DNA from: an uncultured Alphaproteobacteria bacterium
Lineage (GTDB): Bacteria; Pseudomonadota; Alphaproteobacteria; HIMB59; GCA-002718135
Length of the DNA stretch: 62,498 bases
NCBI GenBank assembly: GCA_902597015.1
Contig: CACJWQ010000007.1
Coordinates: forward strand, 1 to 62,498
Direction of reading: 5' to 3'
Shown here: positions 36,024 through 44,778 of the stretch, one piece after another
How the letters are laid out: every line of letters starts with the position of its first letter
Numbering within the stretch: the stretch's first letter is position 1
Translations under genes and position numbers: made by a program
The notes under the pieces: generated by a model
What the model was told of the DNA's origin: nothing
What the model saw: the letters and a program-made list of their open reading frames with translations, nothing else
Databases searched by the model: none

Positions 36024-37652
36024 ATGAAAGATAAGAAAATAGACAAATATATTAAAGAGCAGTCTTCAAAGCTCACTAAAGGGCTAATTGACAGAAGACA
36101 GTTCATGATGTCTGTTCTTGCAACTGGTGTAACTTTACCAATAGCACTATCACTCGCTGATAAAGCTGTTGCTGCTACTCCAAAAAAAGGCGGACATTTA
36201 AGATGGGGTAATGGTGCGGCTGATACTACAGATACACTTGATCCTGCAACTTATCAAAGTTCATTCATGCAAGCTACAGCTTGGTCATATCAAAACTGTT
36301 TAACGGTTGTTGACTCAGACCATACTATTGTTGGAGAGCTTGCTGAGTCAATTGAATCTGATGATGCTCAAACTTGGGTATATAATCTTCGTAAAGGAGT
36401 TGAATTCCATAATGGAAAATCAATGACTGCAGAAGACGTTGTACTTAACTATCAGTATCACATGAATCCAGACACCGCTTCAGCAGCAGGTGGGTTGTTA
36501 TCTCAAATTGAAACAATTTCTGCTGATGGAAATGACAGGGTTATTTTCAAGCTAAAAGGTGCAAACGCTGACTGGCCTGCAATAACTACTGACTATCACA
36601 TTATGATTAAACCAACAAAAGATGGAGTTGTTGATGCTCAATCTACTGTTGGAACTGGTCCTTACATTATGGATGAATTTAATCCAGGTGTTGGAGCAAA
36701 ATTTGGAAAAAGAAATCCAAATTATTTCAAAGGTGATAGTGTTGCACACTTTGATTCAGTTGAAGTAATCGGAATTAATGATCCTGCTACTAGACAAGCG
36801 GCATTATTAAATGGTGAAATAGACTGGATGAACGGTGTTGACTTAAGAACTGCAAATTTACTAACAAGAGATCCAAATGTTGAAATTACTGCAGCATCTG
36901 GATATGCACATTATACAGCTCCAATGAGATTAAATGTGCCGCCATTTGATAATTTTGATGTTCGTATGGCAATGAAGTTTGCAATCAAAAGACAAGAAAT
37001 TGTTGATAAGATAATGCTAGGATATGGAACAGTTGGTAATGATCACCCGATCTCAACTGCTCACCCATACCACAACAATGCTTTAGAGCAGAGAGAGTTC
37101 GATGCTGATAAAGCTGCTTATCACTGGAAAAAATCTGGAGTAAGTGGACCAATTGAAATTAGTACTTCTGAGGTTCCTTATGCAGGATGTACAGATGCAA
37201 CTAACTTGATAGCAGCATCTGCTCAAGAATGTGGTATCGATCTTCGAGTTAAAAAAGAACCTGAAGATGGTTACTGGAGTAACGTATGGAACACTAAAGG
37301 TTTCAGTATGAGTTCTTGGGGTGGAAGACCTACAGAAGATATGATGTGGTCTGCTGCATTCACAGATGATACTGAGTGGAATGAAGCTGCTTGGGGTAAT
37401 CTAGTTCAAACTGATTCAACTGTTCGTTTCAATGAACTTGTTAGAGCTGCTAGATCAGAACTTGATGCAGAAAAAAGAAAATCAATGTACTGGGAAGCAC
37501 AAGCTCTTTGTAACTACGATGGTGGTGCAATTGTTTATGCATTTAACCAATATGTTGGTGCTGGTTCTAAAAAACTTGCTCACGGTGAAGATGTTGCTGG
37601 TAACTGGGAAAGTGATGGTAACAAACTTTCTGAACGTTGGTGGTTTGCATAA
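36024..37652 (+). CDS. Periplasmic binding protein of dipeptide-type ABC importer (SBP_bac_5), Tat-type signal
   Basis: This 542-residue family 5 solute-binding protein has a twin-arginine-like leader: DRRQFMMS at residues 23-30, a hydrophobic stretch and a cleavage-type AVAA near residue 51. The mature part has the family order: PATYQSS, YNLRKGVEFHNGKSMTAEDV near residue 120, and GTGPYIMDEF. It is divergent from the permease operon and carries a strong Shine-Dalgarno (GGGAGG). Family 5 proteins bind peptides but also nickel, heme, opines, oligosaccharides and betaines; the flanking genes make a small methylated or hydroxylated compound more likely than a peptide. Confidence 0.92.
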   Translation: MKDKKIDKYIKEQSSKLTKGLIDRRQFMMSVLATGVTLPIALSLADKAVAATPKKGGHLRWGNGAADTTDTLDPATYQSSFMQATAWSYQNCLTVVDSDHTIVGELAESIESDDAQTWVYNLRKGVEFHNGKSMTAEDVVLNYQYHMNPDTASAAGGLLSQIETISADGNDRVIFKLKGANADWPAITTDYHIMIKPTKDGVVDAQSTVGTGPYIMDEFNPGVGAKFGKRNPNYFKGDSVAHFDSVEVIGINDPATRQAALLNGEIDWMNGVDLRTANLLTRDPNVEITAASGYAHYTAPMRLNVPPFDNFDVRMAMKFAIKRQEIVDKIMLGYGTVGNDHPISTAHPYHNNALEQREFDADKAAYHWKKSGVSGPIEISTSEVPYAGCTDATNLIAASAQECGIDLRVKKEPEDGYWSNVWNTKGFSMSSWGGRPTEDMMWSAAFTDDTEWNEAAWGNLVQTDSTVRFNELVRAARSELDAEKRKSMYWEAQALCNYDGGAIVYAFNQYVGAGSKKLAHGEDVAGNWESDGNKLSERWWFA

Positions 37653-37667
37653 AATATTAATTTTCTT

Positions 37668-37697
37668 TGTGGCGCATTTATATGCGCCACACTTTTT
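37668..37697 (+). terminator. Rho-independent terminator after the binding-protein gene
   Basis: TGTGGCGCAT (37668-37677) pairs exactly with ATGCGCCACA (37682-37691) around a TTAT loop, then CTTTTT follows. The stem is GC-rich against an AT-rich background, and it lies 16 bases after the stop. It is the only textbook terminator I found in the window. It should limit read-through into the methyltransferase gene 19 bp further on. Confidence 0.9.
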
Positions 37698-37716
37698 CTT
37701 CTAATCTTCCAAAAAA

Positions 37717-38640
37717 ATGTTTTTAAAAAATAAGAAATATCTCTTTGATGGAGGTTCAGGTCAAACTTTAATGGAAATGGGTTTAGAAACAAAAGGTGAT
37801 CTTTGGTCTGCACAAGCTTTATTAAATGAAAATAATCACCAAATGGTTGTTGATATGCATAAGAATTTTATAAATGCAGGATCACAATTAATTGTTACTT
37901 CAAATTTTAGTGTTAGAAGAAGACTGTTAAAAAATTACAATTTACTTGATAAATTTGAATTTGGAATACGATCTGCTGGAGCACTTGCATTAAAAGCAAA
38001 AAATGAAAGTGATAAAAAAGTTATTGTTGCAGGCTCATTGCCAAATCAAGGTGTTACATATTCCCCAATACATTTTGAAACTGATGAAACTATGTTTAAC
38101 TATTTTCATGAAATTGCAAAGATATTAAAAGATTACGTCGATATATTTTACTTAGATGTTTTGTGTTCCATCAAAGAAATAAAAATTGCTTTAGAAGCTT
38201 CAAAAGAATTTAATAAACAAGTTCTTGTAGGTGTTCATTTACGTTATGACGGAAAATTACCATCTGGAGAAAGTCTTGATGAACTTTTTGAAACTATTCA
38301 AAAATTTAATTGTTGTGGCATAGTATCAGCCTGCGTATCACCTGAAATCATTAATTTGAGTATTCCTATGTTTAATAAACAAAAGCTTCCTTTTGGTTAT
38401 AAAATGAATTTATTTAAAGAACTGCCTACTAGTAATGAAGAAAAATTTAATTCAGAAGGTTTTGAAGAAAATTATGATTATGTTGATCCCGTTGAGTTAC
38501 TTGGAACTCGAAATGAAGAATTTGGACAAGAAAAATATAGAAAGTTTGTTTTAAATTCTTTAAATGAAGGTGTTACTCTAGTTGGTGGATGTTGTGAAGT
38601 AAAGCCACGACATATTGAAGCTATTAAGAATTTATTTTAA
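37717..38640 (+). CDS. Homocysteine S-methyltransferase family protein
   Basis: These zinc enzymes transfer a methyl group from S-methylmethionine, betaine or a related onium donor to homocysteine, making methionine. The 307-residue protein has the N-terminal DGGSGQTLMEMG and all three zinc cysteines: one in SACVSPE near residue 207, and C292-C293 in LVGGCCEV. Family members with glycine betaine (BHMT) or S-methylmethionine (MmuM) as donor cannot be separated by eye. Linkage to GcvT-like and DmdA-like demethylases, and to the carnitine-to-betaine genes upstream, suggests that a methylated osmolyte is the donor. Confidence 0.88.
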   Translation: MFLKNKKYLFDGGSGQTLMEMGLETKGDLWSAQALLNENNHQMVVDMHKNFINAGSQLIVTSNFSVRRRLLKNYNLLDKFEFGIRSAGALALKAKNESDKKVIVAGSLPNQGVTYSPIHFETDETMFNYFHEIAKILKDYVDIFYLDVLCSIKEIKIALEASKEFNKQVLVGVHLRYDGKLPSGESLDELFETIQKFNCCGIVSACVSPEIINLSIPMFNKQKLPFGYKMNLFKELPTSNEEKFNSEGFEENYDYVDPVELLGTRNEEFGQEKYRKFVLNSLNEGVTLVGGCCEVKPRHIEAIKNLF

Positions 38641-38681
38641 AATTTTTTTTTCATTATTTTGTGATAAGTTGAATAAATTTT

Positions 38682-39911
38682 ATGGGAGATTTAGTTAGTA
38701 ATTACAGATTTGTTGTAAAACCAGTTGTTAAAGAAACTGGTAGATCTCTAGATTTGGCTAGACCCATGAAAATACATCCTCTTACTTATCAAGAGTTACC
38801 ACTTAACCCCGAATATACTAACTACGCTGATGGTAGATTTACACTTGAAAAATTATCTCATGCTACAGCAGATGAAATGTATTGGAAAGCTAGACAAGAA
38901 ATAATTTTACGTCATACAGGTGAGCATCCATACGAAATATCTGGTCCTGATGCTGAAAATTTACTTCAACAAATATTTCCTAGAGATATTTCAAAAGTTA
39001 AAATTGGAAGATGCTCCTATCAATTTGCTTGTTACCATGATGGAGGAATGATTTCAGATGGATTATTATTAAGATTAGAAAAAAATAAATTTTGGTTTGC
39101 CCAAGGTGATGGACATTTATACAGTTGGTACAAAGCTCATTCAAAAAATTTAGATGTTGAAATTAAAGATCCAAACGTTTGGGTTAGTCAAATACAAGGC
39201 CCTAAATCTCTAAAACTTTTAGAAAAACTAGTTGATCAACCATTAAAAAATAATTTTAATTATTTTGATTGGGTTGAAACTTCAATTGCTTCAGAAAAAG
39301 TAATTATAAGCAGAACAGGTTTTACAAATGAACTTGGCTGGGAGATTTATTTAAGGCCAGAAAATGATTCAAAAAAAATTGGAGACTTAATACTCAGTAA
39401 GGGTGAAGAAATGGGAATGATCCTTACAGCCTCTCCAGGATTTAGATGTAGAAGAATTGAAGCAGGTCTCTTATCTGCAGGGAGAGATTTTACAAGAGAC
39501 AGATCTCCATTTGCTGTTGGATTAGGAAAATTTATAGATTTTAATAAAGGTGATTTTATTGGAAGAGATTATTTACTAAATGCAAGCAAAGATTGCTTAA
39601 CATGGGGTATGAGAGTGGAAAAAAGCTTTGCGTTGGTTGATTCTGAAATTTCTATTAATAATAAAAAAGTTGGAATTGTAACTTCAAGTACATGGTCGCC
39701 ATTTCAAGTTTGTGGTGTTGCTATAGTTCATATGGATAATGCAGAATTTGGACCAGACACAATAGTAGATGTTAGTTGTGATGATGGTAGTGTGCAAAAA
39801 GGTGAAATTTGCACTTTACCAATGTATGATGAGAAAGGTGAAATACAAAGAGGTTTAAAAGAGGATATTCCATCTAATCCAATACCTTGGAAGGGTATTT
39901 CAAAAAACTAG
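38682..39911 (+). CDS. GcvT-fold aminomethyltransferase-like protein
   Basis: This 409-residue tetrahydrofolate-dependent demethylase/aminomethyltransferase-fold protein has an N-terminal extension of about 60 residues, HTGEHPYEISGPDAENLL, YHDGGMISDGLLLRL, the SRTGFTNELGWEIYL segment and FRCRRIEAGLLSAGRDF. It is not glycine-cleavage T protein by context, since gcvH and gcvP are absent. GcvT-like proteins elsewhere demethylate DMSP (DmdA), dimethylglycine, sarcosine or aromatic methoxy groups (LigM). A THF-dependent demethylation of the imported compound is inferred. It lies 41 bp after the methyltransferase and 49 bp before the FMN enzyme. Confidence 0.82.
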   Translation: MGDLVSNYRFVVKPVVKETGRSLDLARPMKIHPLTYQELPLNPEYTNYADGRFTLEKLSHATADEMYWKARQEIILRHTGEHPYEISGPDAENLLQQIFPRDISKVKIGRCSYQFACYHDGGMISDGLLLRLEKNKFWFAQGDGHLYSWYKAHSKNLDVEIKDPNVWVSQIQGPKSLKLLEKLVDQPLKNNFNYFDWVETSIASEKVIISRTGFTNELGWEIYLRPENDSKKIGDLILSKGEEMGMILTASPGFRCRRIEAGLLSAGRDFTRDRSPFAVGLGKFIDFNKGDFIGRDYLLNASKDCLTWGMRVEKSFALVDSEISINNKKVGIVTSSTWSPFQVCGVAIVHMDNAEFGPDTIVDVSCDDGSVQKGEICTLPMYDEKGEIQRGLKEDIPSNPIPWKGISKN

Positions 39912-39960
39912 TATTATTTTATAATAGAATTATAAATTATATTAGAATACAAATATTAAA

Positions 39961-41124
39961 ATGAATGAACTCATTAAACCTAGCAATAAAATCCATACAA
40001 TAGATGATGCAATAAGGTTATCAAAAAAGAGATTACCAAAATTAGTCTTTGACTTTATTGATGGAGCATCAGGAGATGACAAACTTGCAGAAATTAATAG
40101 TACAGCATTAGATCAAATTAGACTTGAGCCTAAGGTTTTTAGAAATGTTGAGAATAGAAATTTAAGTAAAAAAATATTTGATTTTCATTTTGATTATCCA
40201 TTTGGATTTGCACCAATGGGAATGACAAATCTTTCATGGCCTGATGCAGATAAAATGATTGCAAAAGAAAGTGCGTATAATAATATTCCAACATGTGTTT
40301 CAATGGCTTCTAGCACTACGCTAGAAGATATGTTTACTTTTTCAGAAGGTCATTCGTGGATGCAAATATATATTTTTCAAAGTGAAGAATTTATTATGGA
40401 ATTATTAAAAAGAGCAGAAAGTATTGGATACAAGGTTTTGATCCTTACTGTTGATGTTCCAATTCTTTCAAGAAGAGCAAGAGATGATAGAAATGGTTTT
40501 GGTTATCCTTTTAAAATTGGTCCAAAACAATTTTTAGATTTTGCACTACATCCTCAATGGAGCTTAACAACTTTATTAAAGGGTGCTCCAAAACCAATGA
40601 ATTATGTTACTTCTAAAAGTGGAGATCAAATTTTTAGAAGAAAAGAAAGTAGAGGCACTACTGACTGGGATACTTTAAAAAGAATTAGAGAAGCTTGGAA
40701 AGGAAAATTAATTATCAAAGGAGTAATGAATTCTGAAGATGCTTTGAAAATTAAAGAGGCTGGTGCTGATGCAATTCAAGTATCAAATCATGGTGGAAGA
40801 CAATTAGATAGTGCTACTGCTTCTATTAATGCTTTACCATTAATACGAAAAGCTTTGGGAGAAGATTTCCCAATACTTTTTGATAGTGGCATTAGAAGTG
40901 GTAGTGATATTTTACGTGCATTAGCTCTGGGAGCTGACTTTGTTATGTTTGGCAGACCTCTAATGTATGCCATTGGTGCGGATGGTGCAAAAGGCCTTAG
41001 AAGAATCATTAACTTAATTAAAGAAGAGTTAAGTACAAATCTTGGCTTAGTGGGGTTAACAGATATAAATGAAGTTGATAAAAAAATAATAGCAGAGAAA
41101 TTTTTTAAGGATATAAAGTATTAA
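39961..41124 (+). CDS. FMN-dependent alpha-hydroxyacid dehydrogenase (LldD/glycolate oxidase family)
   Basis: This 387-residue TIM-barrel flavoenzyme has the active-site SNHGGRQLD motif near residue 271, with the catalytic histidine and arginine, a tyrosine in WMQIYIF, LTVDVP near residue 160, and the phosphate-binding FDSGIRSGSDILRALALGA. It oxidises an alpha-hydroxy acid to the alpha-keto acid. L-lactate, glycolate, mandelate and longer substrates are all known in the family. The next gene starts one base after its stop and encodes a ThDP enzyme that could act on an alpha-keto acid, which links the two chemically. Confidence 0.9.
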   Translation: MNELIKPSNKIHTIDDAIRLSKKRLPKLVFDFIDGASGDDKLAEINSTALDQIRLEPKVFRNVENRNLSKKIFDFHFDYPFGFAPMGMTNLSWPDADKMIAKESAYNNIPTCVSMASSTTLEDMFTFSEGHSWMQIYIFQSEEFIMELLKRAESIGYKVLILTVDVPILSRRARDDRNGFGYPFKIGPKQFLDFALHPQWSLTTLLKGAPKPMNYVTSKSGDQIFRRKESRGTTDWDTLKRIREAWKGKLIIKGVMNSEDALKIKEAGADAIQVSNHGGRQLDSATASINALPLIRKALGEDFPILFDSGIRSGSDILRALALGADFVMFGRPLMYAIGADGAKGLRRIINLIKEELSTNLGLVGLTDINEVDKKIIAEKFFKDIKY

Positions 41125-41125
41125 G

Positions 41126-42868
41126 ATGGCAGACAAAAAGATTAGAGGTGGGGCATTAGTTGCAAGAGCTCTTAGAGACAAAGGTATTGATAATGTTTTT
41201 ACACTTTCTGGAGGCTTTTGTAATCCGGCACTTGAAGGATTTATGGAGTGTCAAATTAATGTAATTAATTGTCCTCATGAACAAATTGCTGGTCATTTAG
41301 CTGATGGTCATACTAGGATATCAAGAAAACCATCCGTTTGTATTGTCGGGCCAGAAGGTTTTGCAAATGCAGTGCCTTCGATGATGGAAGCATGGGGTGA
41401 AAGATCACCTGTTATTTTTATAACTGGATCAAGTAGCTTAAAAAGACAAGGAGCAGGAGGTTTTAAAGAAATAGATGATGTATCTATTGCAGCACCGTTA
41501 ACAAAATACAGTGCAAGTATAACAGATGGCAACAGAATAAGAGAGTTCATAGATAAAGCATATAGAATTGCAACAAATGGTTATCCAGGTGCAGTACATT
41601 TAAGTGTACCAGTAGATATAATGTTTTCATCATTTGCAGATGATGCAGGTTTAGAAGAAAGACCTTTTACTCATCAAAAGAAACCTCTAGCAAAAGCTTG
41701 GCCTGATCCTGAGAGTTTAAATGAAATATTTGATCTAGCAATTAGTGCACAAAAACCTGTTTTTATAGGAGGGCATGGAGTTTGGTGGTCTAGTGCAGAA
41801 AAAAAATTAGAGCAAGCTGGCTTTGAATTAAACATTCCAATATTTAATATACCATACCATCAGAAGCTTTTAGGTGAAGAAGTAGATACATACATGGGGC
41901 TGGCAGATATTCATCAATATCCTCCATCAAAAATGGCTCTCCATGAATCAGATTTGGTTCTTATGATTGGTGCACGTCTTGATAATCAAATGAATTTTGG
42001 AAATCCTCCACTTTTTCCAAAAAGCACTAAGCTTGTTTGTATTAATGGATCGCATGAAGAAATAGAATTAAATAGAGCTGCAGATATTAACTTACTTTGT
42101 GACCCTGGAGTCTTTTTGGATAAACTCATAGAGTTAAAGAAAAACAGTAAATGGAAATTAAATAATGAATGGTTTAATAAGAATAAGAAAGAGAAAAAAA
42201 ATTGGATCAATAAAACATTAAATGACTTAAATAAAGAAACTGAAGCGGCTAAGAAAGAAGGTGGAAAAATTCATCCTCTTCAATTAGCTTTAGATGTTCA
42301 AGAAGTGTTAACTGATAATGATTGGTTAGTTATTGATGGTGGTAATACGCATTTCTGGTCCGAGATTGCAATTAATATTGCTGGATCAAAAGGTAAAAAA
42401 CTTGGAGGAATATTACATCCAGGTACTTTCAGCATGTTAGGTGTTGGAGTTCCTTTTGCAGTATCAGCGAAAAATCTTAATCCTAAATCTAATGTTGTTT
42501 TAATAAGTGGAGATGGTGCATTTTTATCTGGCGGATTATCAATTGAAGCTGCATTTCAAGAAAAAAAACCTATTGTTGTAGTTATCGATAACAATGGAGG
42601 TCTTGACTGTATTTCTCAACAACAGGAAAGGTTGTTTGAAAGTGGGAAACACTTTGCAACTGATTTTAGAGATATTCCATTTCATTCAATTTTCGAGGGT
42701 TTTGGAGGACATGGAGAATTAGTTACTAAAAGAGAAGATTTAGGCCCCGCTTTAAAAAGAGCGTTAGAAAGTGGTAAAACTGCATGTGTAAATGTTAAGG
42801 CTAAAGGTGTTATTAGTCCAATAGTTGCTGCAGTTAGTGATAAAAGAGATAAAGCGTCTATAGAGTAG
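41126..42868 (+). CDS. ThDP-dependent enzyme of the acetolactate synthase/decarboxylase family
   Basis: The 580-residue protein has all three ThDP-enzyme domains. The catalytic glutamate is in NCPHEQIAGHLADGH near residue 54, and the Mg/ThDP motif GDGAFLSGG...DNNGG is near residues 462-491. It is shorter than no IlvB, yet no IlvN regulatory subunit gene follows and the operon is catabolic. So acetolactate synthesis is unlikely. Decarboxylation or lyase cleavage of an alpha-keto or 2-hydroxyacyl substrate produced by the upstream FMN enzyme is the simplest reading. It sits one base after that gene and 3 bp before the transthyretin-like gene. Confidence 0.87.
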   Translation: MADKKIRGGALVARALRDKGIDNVFTLSGGFCNPALEGFMECQINVINCPHEQIAGHLADGHTRISRKPSVCIVGPEGFANAVPSMMEAWGERSPVIFITGSSSLKRQGAGGFKEIDDVSIAAPLTKYSASITDGNRIREFIDKAYRIATNGYPGAVHLSVPVDIMFSSFADDAGLEERPFTHQKKPLAKAWPDPESLNEIFDLAISAQKPVFIGGHGVWWSSAEKKLEQAGFELNIPIFNIPYHQKLLGEEVDTYMGLADIHQYPPSKMALHESDLVLMIGARLDNQMNFGNPPLFPKSTKLVCINGSHEEIELNRAADINLLCDPGVFLDKLIELKKNSKWKLNNEWFNKNKKEKKNWINKTLNDLNKETEAAKKEGGKIHPLQLALDVQEVLTDNDWLVIDGGNTHFWSEIAINIAGSKGKKLGGILHPGTFSMLGVGVPFAVSAKNLNPKSNVVLISGDGAFLSGGLSIEAAFQEKKPIVVVIDNNGGLDCISQQQERLFESGKHFATDFRDIPFHSIFEGFGGHGELVTKREDLGPALKRALESGKTACVNVKAKGVISPIVAAVSDKRDKASIE

Positions 42869-42871
42869 GTT

Positions 42872-43207
42872 ATGGCAATTTTTTCTACACATTTACTAAA
42901 CTCAATAGATGGTACGCATGCGAGTGATGTAGAAATTGTTATTTATAAAGTAAATAATAATAACAAAGTTGTATTTCTAGAAGATAAAACAGATAGTTCT
43001 GGAAGAATGCTTAAAGAATTTGAATTAACGAAAGAAGATTGTGAAAGTGATTATGAAATGATAATTAATTCTGGTAAATATTTTAGAAATACTAGTGAAA
43101 TAATTAATTCAATCTGTGTTAAATTTAAAATGAAAGATCCTCTTAAAAAATATCACATACCTTTAATTGTTTCTCCAAATGGATACTCAATATGGTGGTC
43201 TAAATAA
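42872..43207 (+). CDS. Transthyretin/HIU hydrolase-like protein lacking the YRGS tail
   Basis: This 111-residue protein of the 5-hydroxyisourate hydrolase/transthyretin fold begins with IFSTHLLNSIDGTHASDVEI (histidine of the STHxLD motif), has the DSSGRM loop near residue 44, and KYHIPLIVSPNGYS near residue 93 (the second active-site histidine). True HIU hydrolases end in YRGS; here the tail reads SIWWSK. No other purine-catabolism gene is nearby. It is therefore probably a re-purposed hydrolase for a cyclic or lactone-like intermediate. It is between the ThDP enzyme and the DmdA-like gene with gaps of 3 and 1 bp. Confidence 0.8.
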   Translation: MAIFSTHLLNSIDGTHASDVEIVIYKVNNNNKVVFLEDKTDSSGRMLKEFELTKEDCESDYEMIINSGKYFRNTSEIINSICVKFKMKDPLKKYHIPLIVSPNGYSIWWSK

Positions 43208-43208
43208 A

Positions 43209-44330
43209 ATGAGTAATTCAGGATTAAACATGTCTAGACGCATTAGGAGGACTCCTTATACCGAGAAAGTAATTGAGGCTGGTGTAAGTGGTTTTACTGT
43301 AGTTAATCATATGCTTCTTCCAAAATCATATAAAGCAACAGTTGAAGAAGATTATTGGCACTTATCTAAAAATACTCAAATTTGGGATGTTTCATGTCAA
43401 CGACAGGTTCAAATAATAGGAGAAGATGCTACAGAATTAATACAACTCATGTCACCAAGATCAATAAAAGATATGCCTATTGGTAAATGTTACTATTATC
43501 CAATGATAGATGAAAATGCAGGGATGATAAATGATCCTGTACTTTTAAAATTAAGTGAAAATAAATATTGGCTATCAGTTGCAGATTCAGATGTCCTTCT
43601 TTGGGCAAAAGGATTGGCTGTAGGAAGAAATTTTAAAGTTGATATTATAGAGCCAGATATTTATCCCTTAGCAATTCAAGGTCCAAAATCTGAAAAATTA
43701 ATGTCATCAATATTTGGAGAAAAAATTAAAAAATTAAAATTCTTTCATTTTTCTTTTTTTGAATTTGAAGGAACAAAACAGATAATTGCAAGATCAGGAT
43801 ATAGCAAACAAGATGGTTTTGAGATTTACCTTAAAGGTTTTAGTTTAGGAAAAAAACTTTGGGAAACTATTTGGGAAGCAGGAAAAATTTTTAATATTTC
43901 ACCTGGATGTCCAAATTTAATTGATAGAATAGAAGGTGGTTTATTATCCTATGGTAATGAATTTACTTTAGAAAATAATCCAATTGAATGTGGATTTGAT
44001 AATTATTGTAACAATTTATCTCATGATTTCATTGGAAAAAATGCATTAAAAAAAATATTAAAAAATGGAATAGAAAAAAAAATAAAAGGAATTACTTTTG
44101 ATGGGTCCCCGACTCCTTCGTGTACAATACCTTTTCCTGTATACTCAAAAAATAGATTTCAAATTGGTAATATCACCTCTGGTATTTATTCACCGTTTTT
44201 TAAAACCAATATTGGGCTATCAATGGTTGATAGAGATTATTGGAATGATGGGCAGGATGTTATCGTATTAACACCAGATAATATTGAGAGAAAAGGTAAA
44301 GTGTGCTCACTACCTTTTAATTATTCTTAA
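43209..44330 (+). CDS. DmdA-like tetrahydrofolate-dependent demethylase
   Basis: DmdA moves a methyl group from dimethylsulfoniopropionate to THF. This 373-residue protein resembles Pelagibacter DmdA along its whole length: SRRIRRTPYTEKVIEAGV, NHMLLPKSYKATVEEDYWHL, IQGPKSEKLM, the PGCPNLIDRIEGGLLSYGNE region, and a C-terminus ending VCSLPF. The RSGW segment of DmdA, whose tryptophan I recall as part of the DMSP pocket, reads RSGY here, so the substrate may differ. The start is the ATG at 43209, two bases after the previous stop; an upstream ATG at 43167 lies inside the transthyretin-like gene. Confidence 0.85.
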   Translation: MSNSGLNMSRRIRRTPYTEKVIEAGVSGFTVVNHMLLPKSYKATVEEDYWHLSKNTQIWDVSCQRQVQIIGEDATELIQLMSPRSIKDMPIGKCYYYPMIDENAGMINDPVLLKLSENKYWLSVADSDVLLWAKGLAVGRNFKVDIIEPDIYPLAIQGPKSEKLMSSIFGEKIKKLKFFHFSFFEFEGTKQIIARSGYSKQDGFEIYLKGFSLGKKLWETIWEAGKIFNISPGCPNLIDRIEGGLLSYGNEFTLENNPIECGFDNYCNNLSHDFIGKNALKKILKNGIEKKIKGITFDGSPTPSCTIPFPVYSKNRFQIGNITSGIYSPFFKTNIGLSMVDRDYWNDGQDVIVLTPDNIERKGKVCSLPFNYS

Positions 44331-44331
44331 A

Positions 44332-44778
44332 ATGAGTCATTCAATCAAATTAGAGTGGGAATTAGGAGATCAAAAACTCGAATTTGGAAAATACTTAACT
44401 GATCACACAGTAATGCTTAACGAAAATGTATCTATTGATGCGGGATCATCTCCAGATTATGGAGGAAGCGAAACTAATATTAATCCAGAACAAAAACTAG
44501 CTGCAGCTGTAAGTAGTTGTTTTATGATGACGTTTTTAGCTTTAGCTGCAAAAATGAAATGGCCAGTTATTAATTACAAAGATAAAGCAATTTCGTATTT
44601 AGGAAAAAATGCAGAGGGAAGAATGTACGTTAACAAAATAGAGCTAAATCCAGCCATAGTATTTGAAGATAATTTTACTATTACTGATGAAGAAATGAAA
44701 AAGATGAAAGAGAGATCGCATAAGTATTGTTTTATCGCTAATTCACTATCTAAAGATGTTGAAATTCAAATCAATTAA
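44332..44778 (+). CDS. OsmC-family protein
   Basis: This 148-residue OsmC/Ohr-fold protein has the two redox-type cysteines, in AAVSSCFMMTFL near residue 61 and RSHKYCFIANSL near residue 130. OsmC proteins reduce organic hydroperoxides or act as thiol-dependent stress proteins. The start at 44332 (MSHSIKLEW) is one base after the preceding stop; an ATG at 44284 is inside the demethylase gene. It probably protects against, or processes, a reactive product made by the operon. Confidence 0.85.
   Translation: MSHSIKLEWELGDQKLEFGKYLTDHTVMLNENVSIDAGSSPDYGGSETNINPEQKLAAAVSSCFMMTFLALAAKMKWPVINYKDKAISYLGKNAEGRMYVNKIELNPAIVFEDNFTITDEEMKKMKERSHKYCFIANSLSKDVEIQIN

Noticed and set aside
37432-37704. Plus-strand 90-residue frame over the end of the binding-protein gene
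   Set aside because: A shifted reading of a clear family 5 binding protein; no independent start signal or motif.
37653-37716. SAM- or glycine-sensing riboswitch before the homocysteine methyltransferase
   Set aside because: The 64-bp gap holds the terminator of the previous gene and no further conserved structure; the gap before the GcvT-like gene is also too short and featureless.
43167-43208. Longer DmdA-like reading starting in the transthyretin-like gene
   Set aside because: The ATG at 43209 is one base after the preceding stop and matches the DmdA N-terminus.
44284-44331. Longer OsmC reading starting within the DmdA-like gene
   Set aside because: The ATG at 44332 follows the stop immediately and gives a standard OsmC start.
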